A stretch of DNA of 64,000 nt from Pseudomonas sp. Irchel s3h14 (GTDB lineage: Bacteria; Pseudomonadota; Gammaproteobacteria; Pseudomonadales; Pseudomonadaceae). The notes beneath the pieces are model-generated. The model was not told the DNA's origin, searched no databases, and saw only the letters and a program-made list of their open reading frames with translations. A program made the position numbers and the translations under genes. The stretch lies in the NCBI RefSeq assembly GCF_900187425.1, contig NZ_FYDJ01000001.1:372001-436000 (forward strand), written 5' to 3'. Positions 29,235 to 37,115 of this stretch are shown here, piece after piece. Each line of letters starts with the position of its first letter. Within the stretch, counting starts at the first letter, position 1.

Positions 29235-29918
29235 ATGCGGTGGTTGGCGTGTGTACTTTTGTTGGTTATGTCAGTCGGTGTTCGGGCCGAGGAAGTGTTG
29301 CTGATCCCGGAAAACAATCCCAAGCCGATTTACCCAAGGGCGCTTTTCAGGGCCGGGATAACAGGTGAAGTTCGAGTCAGGTTCACTGCCAATGCCGATG
29401 GCTCGGTCAGCAAAGTAAGCATTCTGCAAAGCGATCATCCTGACCTGGCCGAAGCGACCCAGAAGGCGATAGCACAGTGGCGCTTTAAACCGTGGACGGC
29501 AGGAGGCGACAAACCCGCCGAACAGGACGTGACTGCGCCGATGGTTTTCAGACTGGATCTGGACACGCCCATTCATACCAACCAGTGGCTCAAACAATTG
29601 AGATGTCGTGACCTCAATGAGGCGTTGGTCGATTTTCCGGAGTATGCGTGGGTTGATTCAAAAGTGTTTGATTACACTCGCGCCTATCTGTCGAACGTGA
29701 TTTATACGACACAGTTGCAGAATGAGCAGCGTCTGGCCTTGATTGCCAAACTGAATAAACCCGAAAATTGTCAGGGATTGTCGGACGAGCCCTGTCCGCA
29801 AGTACATGAGTTTGCTGCCGGAGGAAATTCGGAAGTTGCTTTAGTCCCGGACAATAAAAAGCGGTCTGAACAACTTCATTTGAAGTCCAGACCGCTGCAT
29901 TGGGCTCAGCGAACCTGA
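29235..29918 (+). CDS. TonB C-terminal domain protein (energy transducer-like)
   Basis: A 227-residue exported protein with signal peptide MRWLACVLLLVMSVGVRA. A TonB C-terminal domain follows at about residues 30-110 (KPIYPRALFRAGITGEVRVRF, then ATQKAIAQWRFKPW). The second half, about 115 residues, matches nothing I recognise and contains two cysteine pairs. There is no N-terminal anchor plus proline-rich rod as in real TonB, so energy transduction is doubtful. The ATG at 29235 follows a strong GGGGAGGGG site; upstream starts lack a signal peptide. The last codons form the terminator of the convergent quinone oxidoreductase gene. Confidence 0.78.
   Translation: MRWLACVLLLVMSVGVRAEEVLLIPENNPKPIYPRALFRAGITGEVRVRFTANADGSVSKVSILQSDHPDLAEATQKAIAQWRFKPWTAGGDKPAEQDVTAPMVFRLDLDTPIHTNQWLKQLRCRDLNEALVDFPEYAWVDSKVFDYTRAYLSNVIYTTQLQNEQRLALIAKLNKPENCQGLSDEPCPQVHEFAAGGNSEVALVPDNKKRSEQLHLKSRPLHWAQRT
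29856..29898 (-). terminator. intrinsic terminator of the quinone oxidoreductase gene
   Basis: The stem AGCGGTCTG/CAGACCGCT encloses an inner ACTTC/GAAGT hairpin, with an A-run on the left that gives a U-run on the minus strand. It lies inside the coding sequence of the TonB-domain gene. Confidence 0.85.
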
Positions 29919-30883
29919 ACCACCACTTTCCCAACCGCTTTGCGCTGGCCAAGATCATTGATCGCCTGCGCCGCATTGCTCAGCGGATACACCTGCGACA
30001 CCAGCGGCTTCAACTTGCCCTCGGCAAACCAGCCAAACAATTGCTGGAAGTTCGCCGCGTTGTCCTGTGGCTGGCGTTGGGCGAAGGAGCCCCAGAACAC
30101 GCCGACCACCGCTGCACCTTTGAGTAGCGCAAGATTGACCGGCAACTCCGGAATGCGACCGCTGGCGAAACCCACCACCAGCAGGCGGCCGTTCCACGCA
30201 ATGGCGCGGATGGCCTGGTCGAACAGGTCGCCACCGACCGGGTCGTAGATCACATCGGCGCCCTGGCCATCGGTCAGGCGCTTGATTTCGTCCTTGAGGC
30301 TGGTTTCGCTGTAGTTGATCAGCTCATCGGCGCCGGCAGCCTTGGCCACGGCGAGTTTTTCGGCGCTGCTGGCGGCGGCGATCACGCGGGCGCCCATGGC
30401 TTTGCCGATTTCCACGGCGGCCAGACCGACACCGCCGGAAGCGCCGAGTACCAGCAAGGTTTCACCCGGTTGCAGGTTGCCCCGTTGCTTGAGCGCGTGC
30501 ATCGAAGTGCCGTAGGTCATGCTGAACGCGGCGGCGGTGTTGAAGTCCATCGATGGCGGGATGGACAGCACGTTGTAGCCCGGCACCGCGACCTGTTCGG
30601 CGAAACTGCCCCAGCCGGTCAGCGCCATGACCCGGTCGCCGACCTTGAGATGGCTGACCTTTTCGCCCACCGCGCTGACCACGCCAGCCGCTTCGCCACC
30701 CGGGGAAAACGGGAAGGGCGGCTTGAACTGATATTTGCCCTCGATGATCAGCGTGTCCGGGAAATTCACCCCGGCGGCGTGCACGTCCAGCAGGATTTCA
30801 TTCTTCTTCGCGACAGGACTGGCGACGTCTTCCAGCACCAGCGATTCGGCAGGGCCGAAGGCTTTGCACAGCACGGCTTTCAT
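29906..30883 (-). CDS. NADPH:quinone oxidoreductase family protein
   Basis: A 325-residue zinc-free medium-chain dehydrogenase/reductase. The start MKAVLCKAFGPAESL, the substrate region HAAGVNFPDTLIIEGKYQ, the catalytic-domain GGEAAGVVSAVG and the nucleotide-binding LVLGASGGVGLAAVEIGKAMGA are all present. The cysteine and histidine zinc ligands of alcohol dehydrogenases are missing, as expected for quinone oxidoreductases. It is a single gene, convergent with the TonB-domain gene with a 13-base overlap. Confidence 0.9.
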   Translation of the reverse strand: MKAVLCKAFGPAESLVLEDVASPVAKKNEILLDVHAAGVNFPDTLIIEGKYQFKPPFPFSPGGEAAGVVSAVGEKVSHLKVGDRVMALTGWGSFAEQVAVPGYNVLSIPPSMDFNTAAAFSMTYGTSMHALKQRGNLQPGETLLVLGASGGVGLAAVEIGKAMGARVIAAASSAEKLAVAKAAGADELINYSETSLKDEIKRLTDGQGADVIYDPVGGDLFDQAIRAIAWNGRLLVVGFASGRIPELPVNLALLKGAAVVGVFWGSFAQRQPQDNAANFQQLFGWFAEGKLKPLVSQVYPLSNAAQAINDLGQRKAVGKVVVQVR

Positions 30884-31033
30884 CAGGGCTATTCCTTTGG
30901 GAGTGATGGCCGATAAGTGTAGGTGTGTGAGTCGATGGGTCAACGAGCATGCCCGGCCCTGATAGTCAGCCATAAGCTTGTGCTTGAGCGGCGGGTCGTT
31001 ATGCTAGGCCGCAAACCGGATAAGGAGCGAATT

Positions 31034-31441
31034 GTGAAAGCGTGGATCATGTTGTTGCTGGCCCTGTCTCTGCCTGTGGCAGCGATGGCCGAAGAAGCCA
31101 AAGAAGGTGCAGCTCCGAAGGTCAATTACATCACCCTGAGCCCGCCGTTCGTGGGCAACTACGGGCTGGACGGGACGCCGAAGCTCAAGGTCTACAAGGC
31201 CGATGTGGCGTTGCGAGTGACCGGTGATGAGGCGACCAAACTGGTGAAAGCCAATGAGCCGTTGATTCGTAATCAACTGGTGGCGCTGTTTGCCCAGCAG
31301 ACTACCGAGGCGATGAACAACGTCGAGGCCAAGGAAAAGCTGCGTCAGGAAGCCCTGAAGCAAACCCAGCAAATCATGAGCGACGAAACCGGCAAACCGG
31401 TGGTTGAGGATCTGTTGTTCAACAACCTCATTATCCAGTAA
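31034..31441 (+). CDS. FliL-like exported protein
   Basis: A 135-residue protein with a signal-like N-terminus MKAWIMLLLALSLPVAAMAEE and the FliL domain (YITLSPPFVGNYG, then KVYKADVALRV and VVEDLLFNNLIIQ at the end). The start is a GTG with AAGGAG seven bases upstream. It is not in a flagellar operon. Standalone FliL-like proteins are common in Pseudomonas and are not proven to act at the motor. The hydrophobic segment may be cleaved or may anchor the protein. Confidence 0.83.
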   Translation: MKAWIMLLLALSLPVAAMAEEAKEGAAPKVNYITLSPPFVGNYGLDGTPKLKVYKADVALRVTGDEATKLVKANEPLIRNQLVALFAQQTTEAMNNVEAKEKLRQEALKQTQQIMSDETGKPVVEDLLFNNLIIQ

Positions 31442-31450
31442 TGCTGGATC

Positions 31451-31519
31451 CTGTAGGAGCAAAGCTTGCTCGCGATAGCGCCCACAAGACCGCCATCGCC
31501 GGCAAGCCGTGCTCCTACA
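31451..31519. repeat. REP doublet, family B
   Basis: CTGTAGGAGCAAAGCTTGCT and an opposite GGCAAGCCGTGCTCCTACA-type arm are separated by about 30 bases. It lies between the convergent FliL-like and EVE genes and is of the same family as at 16476-16593. Confidence 0.88.
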
Positions 31520-31557
31520 AAAGCGCACCAGCAAGCCGCGCCCATTCAAAAAACATC

Positions 31558-32007
31558 TCAACGTAGCGCATTCACCGCCGCCCACTGCTCGGCCGTCACC
31601 GGCATCACCGACAGTCGCGAGCCTTTCTGCACCAGCGGCATCTCGGCCAGCGCCGCCTGCTGTTTCAGATAATCCAGCTTAAGCACGTTGGGAAACGTCT
31701 CGACATGCGCGACATTGATCGCGCTCCAGGCGTTTTTCTCTGCCGTGGCCTTCGGATCGTAGTAATGACTCTCCGGCTCCAGCGCCGTCGGGTCCGGATA
31801 CGCGGCTTCGACGATCTTTCCGATCCCGGCGATCCCCGGTTCGGGGCAGCTGGAGTGATAGAAGAAAAACTCGTCGCCCACGGCCATGGCCCGCAGAAAA
31901 TTACGTGCCTGGTAGTTGCGAACCCCGTCCCAGCGCGCTTTGCCAAGTGCCTCCAGGCCCTTGATCGAGAGCTCGTCGGGCTCGGATTTCATCAGCCAAT
32001 AAGCCAT
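31558..32007 (-). CDS. EVE domain protein
   Basis: A 149-residue PUA-like EVE protein. Diagnostic features are MAYWLMKSEPDELSI at the start, RWDGVRNYQARNFLRAM, DEFFFYHSS and VEAAYPDPTA. EVE domains bind modified bases and are related to YTH domains. The bacterial full-length type is widespread, with no settled function. It appears monocistronic. Confidence 0.92.
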   Translation of the reverse strand: MAYWLMKSEPDELSIKGLEALGKARWDGVRNYQARNFLRAMAVGDEFFFYHSSCPEPGIAGIGKIVEAAYPDPTALEPESHYYDPKATAEKNAWSAINVAHVETFPNVLKLDYLKQQAALAEMPLVQKGSRLSVMPVTAEQWAAVNALR

Positions 32008-32208
32008 GGTTTTTGCTCCTTGCGAAGTGGGTGGGCAAGTTGTCGGGGAATTTTATGACAAGCCGACGGTCGGTTGACGCCAGCGTTTGCGTGTCGGTTC
32101 ACGTTGTCGCAGAATGCCGGCCTTCTAAGCTTGACGCTGCTGCACGGCCTACACCTACAACGGAAACCGCTGCTGTCATCGTGTTGATGTGCCTTTGGGG
32201 GGCAATCG

Positions 32209-32361
32209 ATGAAACGCAAACCGGATTTACTATGGATTTTGGTTATTTTGTTCGGCCTCGGCGTCGTGACCACCGGCTATGCCCAAAGCCTGTGGAGCAA
32301 CAAGACCGACGCTCCGATCGAAATCGCGCAGCAACAACAGCCGTCGGCCTTCAAACGCTGA
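32209..32361 (+). CDS. small membrane peptide of 50 residues
   Basis: An ATG-started reading frame of 51 codons. It has a basic start MKRKPD, one hydrophobic segment (LLWILVILFGLGVVTTGY) and a polar tail with QQQQ ending in KR. Coding character is supported by GC-rich third positions in the tail and by a purine-rich GGGGGG stretch about eight bases before the ATG. It lies between the divergent EVE gene and the convergent fau gene. Function is unknown. Confidence 0.6.
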   Translation: MKRKPDLLWILVILFGLGVVTTGYAQSLWSNKTDAPIEIAQQQQPSAFKR

Positions 32362-32395
32362 ACCTGTCTTCGGACGCTGCTGAAATCAGTGGCGT

Positions 32396-33001
32396 CTAGT
32401 CCGCGAAATACCACGCCTTGTCCGTGACCGTGCCCTGCAGCGGTACATCCCAGCTCGCCTGAGCCAATCGTTGAACCTTCTGACATTCATGGGCCAGGCC
32501 CAGCAGCGTCGGCTTGCGCCAATTTTTGCGGCGCGCCAGGTACGCCAGGCTCCGGTCGTAGAAACCACCGCCCATTCCCAAGCGTCCGCCGACATCGTCA
32601 AACCCCACCAGCGGCAACAACACCAGATCCAGCGCCCAGACCTTGCGTTGTCGGGCGATGTTGTGCCGTGGTTCGGGGATGCGAAAACGGTTGGGTTTGA
32701 GCTTTTCGCCGGGACGAATCCGCTGGAACACCATTTTGGTTCGTGGCCAGGCACTGAGCACTGGCAGATACGTCGCCTTGCCCCGACGTTGCGCGGCACG
32801 CATCAGCAGGCGCGGATCGATTTCACCGTCCATGGGCAGGTACAGAGAGATGTGCCTTGCGCGGCGGAATAGCGGGTGCTGGGCCAATTGTTTATACAGC
32901 CCGCGAGCAGCCTGGCGTTGCTGACTGGGTGTCAGTGCGCGGCGGGCCTTGCGCAGCATGCGTCGAAGTTGCGGGCGGGGCAGCAGCGCAGGTTCGGTCA
33001 T
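32396..33001 (-). CDS. fau: 5-formyltetrahydrofolate cyclo-ligase
   Basis: A 201-residue enzyme (YgfA family) that converts 5-formyl-THF to 5,10-methenyl-THF using ATP. It has the N-terminal basic RRMLRKARRALTPSQQ, then YLPMDGEIDPRLLM and the conserved VLLPLVGFDDVGGRLGMGGGFYDRSLA. In E. coli this gene lies directly after 6S RNA and zapA, as here. A strong terminator separates it from the 6S gene, so it probably has its own promoter in the 41 bases before the start. Confidence 0.93.
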   Translation of the reverse strand: MTEPALLPRPQLRRMLRKARRALTPSQQRQAARGLYKQLAQHPLFRRARHISLYLPMDGEIDPRLLMRAAQRRGKATYLPVLSAWPRTKMVFQRIRPGEKLKPNRFRIPEPRHNIARQRKVWALDLVLLPLVGFDDVGGRLGMGGGFYDRSLAYLARRKNWRKPTLLGLAHECQKVQRLAQASWDVPLQGTVTDKAWYFAD

Positions 33002-33042
33002 GGATTCGGGCTTCAGAAGGGCAAGTACATAAAGCGTACCCG

Positions 33043-33078
33043 TAAAAAAGCCGATGCCGGTATTTAAACCGGCATCGG
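33043..33078 (-). terminator. intrinsic terminator between 6S RNA and fau
   Basis: A perfect ten-base stem CCGATGCCGG/CCGGCATCGG with an eight-base loop. On the minus strand it is followed by a six-base U-run. It ends transcription from zapA and the 6S promoter. Confidence 0.9.
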
Positions 33079-33087
33079 ACTGGAATC

Positions 33088-33265
33088 AGGCTCCCCGGAT
33101 GTACCGCTGTCGACTTAGCCCTTGAACCCGAAAGTTCAAGGTGGAAGATGCAGTAGGCTTTAAGGCTTTCCGTCTAGCGGACATGCACACCAGCCCAACG
33201 TGCAACCTCCAGGGTATAGCAAATCGGCTCAGGGACATCGCCAACTGGCAAGCACCCCAGGGAGT
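33088..33265 (-). ncRNA. ssrS: 6S RNA
   Basis: This is non-coding sequence between zapA and fau, the conserved home of ssrS. On the minus strand a TATACT -10 box (33272-33277) and a CTGAAA -35 (33295-33300) are spaced by 17 bases, and the -35 overlaps the zapA stop. The predicted 5' strand CTCCCTGG (33257-33264) pairs with CCGGGGAG at the 3' end (33091-33098), giving a closed rod of about 180 nt as in gammaproteobacterial 6S RNA. The ends are approximate. It binds sigma-70 RNA polymerase in stationary phase. Confidence 0.85.
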
Positions 33266-33296
33266 GATGCGAGTATACCCCAAGCGGTTTCGCGTT

Positions 33297-33614
33297 TCAG
33301 CCCTTGGTGACGTCCGGATCGGTTGCGAGCACCAGATCGACGCGATCCAGCAGGTCGCGAACCTGCTCGCGGGTCGAGCCGCTGGCCTGTACATCCGGGC
33401 GTTCTTCCTTGTGCAGAAGATCGTGCGTGATGTTCAGGGCAGCCATCACGGCGATGCGATCGGCACCGATAACTTTGCCGCTGCTGCGGATTTCGCGCAT
33501 CTTGCCGTCCAGGTAACGGGCGGCGCTCACCAGGTTGCTGCGCTCTTCCTGGGGGCAGATGATCGAATATTCTTTATCGAGGATCTGCACGGTAACGCTA
33601 TTGCTTGAACTCAT
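33297..33614 (-). CDS. zapA: cell division protein ZapA
   Basis: A 105-residue protein that cross-links FtsZ filaments at the division ring. The N-terminal beta region is SVTVQILDKEYSIICPQEER, and the helical part contains LVSAARYLDGKMREIR and IAVMAALNITHDLL. It overlaps the upstream coiled-coil gene by four bases and is followed by the 6S RNA promoter. Confidence 0.94.
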   Translation of the reverse strand: MSSSNSVTVQILDKEYSIICPQEERSNLVSAARYLDGKMREIRSSGKVIGADRIAVMAALNITHDLLHKEERPDVQASGSTREQVRDLLDRVDLVLATDPDVTKG

Positions 33615-33820
33615 GAGTCTTGCTCCAGGGCCTTGAGGCGCGAAATCATTGATTCGACCTTACGCCGGGCGATTTCGTTCTTTTCAATGAGGTGAGCGCG
33701 TTCCTCGCGCCAGGTCTTTTCCTGAGCTAGTAGGAGTCCGTTTTGACTCTTTAGTTGCTCGACCCGACTAATTAGCAGTTCGAGTCTGGCCATCAGAGCT
33801 TGCAGGTCGGTGTCTTCCAT
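33611..33820 (-). CDS. TIGR02449 family coiled-coil protein (ZapB-like)
   Basis: A 69-residue, almost wholly helical protein with heptad leucines (LQALMARLELLISRVEQLKSQN, then HLIEKNEIARRKVESMISRLKALE). The size and coiled coil resemble ZapB, and it precedes zapA with a four-base overlap, so a shared role at the division ring is inferred. The ATG at 33818-33820 is preferred; a GTG three codons upstream (33829) is possible. Confidence 0.85.
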   Translation of the reverse strand: MEDTDLQALMARLELLISRVEQLKSQNGLLLAQEKTWREERAHLIEKNEIARRKVESMISRLKALEQDS

Positions 33821-33948
33821 TGTGTCCACTGAAATTGTGCTTGATGGGTGGTAGCTGGCGGACAGCCTTTAATAGTCTTGGCGAGTCTGTCGATGTAGGA
33901 TACAAGGCCTTCATTCTAGACATAGCGCCGTCTGGCGCCTAGCTGCCC

Positions 33949-34509
33949 ATGCCCATTCAGAATTCCCCGTACCAAGCCTTCGCCAAACTGCTGACTTCCA
34001 GCGGTCATAATGTCTCGCCTGCCGAACTGCATGGCCTGCTGTTCGGCCGCAGTTGCGCCGGTGCCGGTTTCGATGCCGAAGGCTGGCTGGTCGATGCCGC
34101 CGAGCTGCTCGAAAGCGAGCCGCAGGATAATGTCCGCAACGCCTTGATCGGCTTGCAGGAGATGGTCAAGGGCGAGCTCACCGGCGACGACGTGACCGTC
34201 GTTCTGCTGCTGCCGACTGATGACGAGCCACTGGCCGACCGCGCCGCCGCACTGGGCCAATGGTGCCAGGGCTTCCTCAGCGGTTTCGGCCTGAACTGCC
34301 GTGACAGCAGCATGCTGAGCACCGAGGCCACCGAAGTGCTTCAGGACCTGGCGGCTATTTCACAGGTGCAAGACGCTCTGGAAGAGTCCGACGATGGCGA
34401 AAGCGATTACATGGAAGTGATGGAGTACCTGCGCGTCGCGCCGCTGCTGCTGTTCACCGAAAACAAAAAGCCGGACGCGCCGGCTGCCGCCAAACCGTCG
34501 TTGCATTAA
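33949..34509 (+). CDS. UPF0149 (YgfB/YecA) family protein
   Basis: A 186-residue acidic helical protein. The family start [27 protein letters not shown] and the central [13 protein letters not shown] are clear. It has no SEC-C zinc motif at the C-terminus, so it is YgfB-like rather than YecA-like. In P. aeruginosa, YgfB has been linked to control of ampDh3 and beta-lactam resistance. It is upstream of pepP by 27 bases and probably shares its transcript. Confidence 0.88.
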   Translation: MPIQNSPYQAFAKLLTSSGHNVSPAELHGLLFGRSCAGAGFDAEGWLVDAAELLESEPQDNVRNALIGLQEMVKGELTGDDVTVVLLLPTDDEPLADRAAALGQWCQGFLSGFGLNCRDSSMLSTEATEVLQDLAAISQVQDALEESDDGESDYMEVMEYLRVAPLLLFTENKKPDAPAAAKPSLH

Positions 34510-34536
34510 TCGCGTGCCAGGGAAAGCCATCTGCCC

Positions 34537-35871
34537 ATGATTCATATCCCGAAATCGGAATACAGCCGTCGCCGCAAGGCCCTGATGGCGCAGATGGAAC
34601 CCAACAGCATCGCCATCCTGCCCGCCGCCGCCGTTGCGATCCGCAACCGCGACGTCGAGCACGTCTACCGTCAGGACAGCGACTTCCAGTACCTCAGCGG
34701 TTTTCCCGAGCCTCAGGCGGTCATCGTTTTGATGCCCGGGCGTTTACATGGCGAATACATACTGTTCTGCCGTGAACGCAATGCCGAACGAGAGTTGTGG
34801 GACGGCTTGCGCGCCGGGCAGGAAGGCGCGATTCGCGACTTTGGCGCCGACGACGCCTTCCCCATCACCGACATCGACGACATTCTGCCGGGCCTGATCG
34901 AAGGTCGCGACCGGGTGTATTCGGCCATGGGCAGCAACCCGGAATTCGACCGGCACCTGATGGACTGGATCAACGTGATCCGCTCTAAAGCGCACCTCGG
35001 CGCCCAGCCGCCGAACGAATTCGTTGCCCTGGATCATCTGCTTCACGACATGCGCCTGTATAAATCGGCGGCAGAAGTGAAGGTGATGCGCGAAGCCGCA
35101 CGGATTTCCGCCCAGGCGCACATCCGCGCGATGCAGGCCTGCCGTACGGGGTTGCATGAGTTCAGCCTCGAAGCCGAGCTCGACTACGAGTTCCGCAAGG
35201 GCGGGGCGAAAATGCCGGCCTACGGTTCGATCGTCGCCGCTGGGCGCAATAGCTGCATCCTGCATTACCAGCAGAATGACGCGGTACTCAAGGACGGCGA
35301 TCTGGTATTGATCGATGCCGGTTGCGAGATCGACTGCTACGCCAGCGACATCACCCGCACCTGGCCGGTCAACGGCAAGTATTCAGCGGAACAGAAGGCG
35401 ATCTACGAGTTGGTGCTGGCGTCGCAAGAAGCCGCATTTGCGGAAATCGCCCCGGATAAACACTGGAATCAGGCTCACGAAGCCACGGTCCGGGTGATTA
35501 CCGCCGGTCTGGTGAAGTTGGGCCTGTTGCAGGGCGACGTCGACGAGTTGATCGCCAGCGAAGCCTATAAAGCGTTTTACATGCACCGCGCCGGCCACTG
35601 GCTGGGCATGGATGTGCATGATGTCGGCGAATACAAGGTCGGCGGCGAATGGCGCGTGCTGGAAGTCGGCATGGCGCTGACCGTGGAACCGGGCATCTAC
35701 ATTGCCCCGGGCAACCAGAACGTGGCGAAGAAATGGCGCGGCATTGGCGTGCGCATCGAGGACGACGTAGTGGTCACCAAAACCGGCTGTGAAATCCTGA
35801 CCAAAGGCGTACCGAAAACGGTCGCCGAGATCGAGGCCTTGATGGCCGCCGCGCGGACACAAGCGGCATGA
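34537..35871 (+). CDS. pepP: Xaa-Pro aminopeptidase II
   Basis: A 444-residue metalloenzyme that removes N-terminal residues preceding proline. The creatinase-like N-domain is followed by the pita-bread fold with its five metal ligands: two Asp in LVLIDAGCEIDCYASDITR, His in HRAGHWLGMDVHDVGEY, Glu in LTVEPGIYI and Glu in VRIEDDVVVT. It overlaps ubiH by four bases, the usual pepP-ubiH-ubiI order of proteobacteria. Confidence 0.96.
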   Translation: MIHIPKSEYSRRRKALMAQMEPNSIAILPAAAVAIRNRDVEHVYRQDSDFQYLSGFPEPQAVIVLMPGRLHGEYILFCRERNAERELWDGLRAGQEGAIRDFGADDAFPITDIDDILPGLIEGRDRVYSAMGSNPEFDRHLMDWINVIRSKAHLGAQPPNEFVALDHLLHDMRLYKSAAEVKVMREAARISAQAHIRAMQACRTGLHEFSLEAELDYEFRKGGAKMPAYGSIVAAGRNSCILHYQQNDAVLKDGDLVLIDAGCEIDCYASDITRTWPVNGKYSAEQKAIYELVLASQEAAFAEIAPDKHWNQAHEATVRVITAGLVKLGLLQGDVDELIASEAYKAFYMHRAGHWLGMDVHDVGEYKVGGEWRVLEVGMALTVEPGIYIAPGNQNVAKKWRGIGVRIEDDVVVTKTGCEILTKGVPKTVAEIEALMAAARTQAA

Positions 35872-37055
35872 GTCGAGTCAATGTGGCAATCATCGGTGGT
35901 GGTCTGGTCGGCGCCAGCCTGGCGTTGGCACTGCAGGCCGGAGCCAAGGCTCGTGGCTGGAAGATCGTGCTGATCGAACCGTTCGCCCCCGGCGATACTT
36001 ATCAACCGAGCTACGACGCCCGTTCTTCGGCGTTGTCCTACGGCGCCAAGCAGATTTATCAACGGTTGGGCGTGTGGCAGGAAATCTCCCGCCGCGCCGA
36101 GCCGATCAAGCAAATTCATGTGTCCGACCGTGGACGGTTCTCCACCGCTCGATTGTCGGCGATGGAAGAGGGCGTTCCGGCGCTGGGTTATGTGGTGGAA
36201 AACGCCTGGCTCGGCCAATGCCTCTGGCAGGGGCTGGACAAGGACGTGATCAGCTGGCGTTGCCCGGCGGAAGTCACGCGCATGGAGCCGCTGATCGATG
36301 GCTATCGCCTGACCCTCAACGACGAAACCACTCTGGAATGCGATCTTGCGGTACTCGCCGATGGCGGCCGTTCCGGTCTGCGCGAGCAACTGGGGATCGG
36401 CATCAAAAAGCGCCCGTACAACCAGAGCGCGTTGATTGCCAACATCACACCGAGTGAAGCGCACAACGGCATGGCCTTCGAGCGTTTCACCGATGACGGG
36501 CCGATGGCCTTGTTGCCGTTGCCGGAAAACCGCTGCGCACTGGTCTGGACCCGATTGGGAATGGATGCGCAACGGCTGGCGGCCCTCGATGAAAAGAGCT
36601 TCCTCAGCGAGTTGCAAGGCGTGTTCGGTTATCGCCTCGGCACGTTGAAGCAGGTTGGCGCGCGGCATTTGTACCCGCTGACATTGATCGAGGCCGAAGA
36701 GCAGGTGCGTCCGCATCTGGCAATTCTCGGTAATGCTGCCCACAGCCTGCACCCGATTGCAGGGCAAGGTTTCAACTTGTCCTTGCGTGATGCTCAAGCG
36801 TTGGCCGATGCGTTGTTGACCAGCGAAACATCTCCCGGAGACTTTGCGACCTTGCAGGCTTACCGCGAGCGTCAGCGTCTGGATCAGAACCTGACCGTGG
36901 GCTTCTCCGATCAGGTCACCCGTTTGTTCGGCAGCACTCAGCCGTTGGTTTCCCTGGGCCGTAATATCGGTCTGCTCGGGCTGGATCTGTTGCCGCCGGC
37001 CAAACGCTGGTTCGCCCGGCAGGCCATGGGTTTGGGTACGCGTCCCGATGCTTGA
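35868..37055 (+). CDS. ubiH: 2-octaprenyl-6-methoxyphenol hydroxylase
   Basis: A 395-residue flavoprotein monooxygenase for a ring hydroxylation of ubiquinone. FAD motifs are VAIIGGGLVGASLALAL at the N-terminus, a DG motif in VLADGGRSGLR, and LAILGNAAHSLHPIAGQGFNLSLRDA, where GN replaces the more common GD as in UbiH proteins generally. It starts within pepP and is followed by its paralogue ubiI after 60 bases. Confidence 0.94.
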   Translation: MSRVNVAIIGGGLVGASLALALQAGAKARGWKIVLIEPFAPGDTYQPSYDARSSALSYGAKQIYQRLGVWQEISRRAEPIKQIHVSDRGRFSTARLSAMEEGVPALGYVVENAWLGQCLWQGLDKDVISWRCPAEVTRMEPLIDGYRLTLNDETTLECDLAVLADGGRSGLREQLGIGIKKRPYNQSALIANITPSEAHNGMAFERFTDDGPMALLPLPENRCALVWTRLGMDAQRLAALDEKSFLSELQGVFGYRLGTLKQVGARHLYPLTLIEAEEQVRPHLAILGNAAHSLHPIAGQGFNLSLRDAQALADALLTSETSPGDFATLQAYRERQRLDQNLTVGFSDQVTRLFGSTQPLVSLGRNIGLLGLDLLPPAKRWFARQAMGLGTRPDA

Positions 37056-37115
37056 GTGGCGGTCGGAACATCCCTTTTTATGCGGCTCAAGCCGCAAGCG
37101 AGACAGGCTTAAAGC

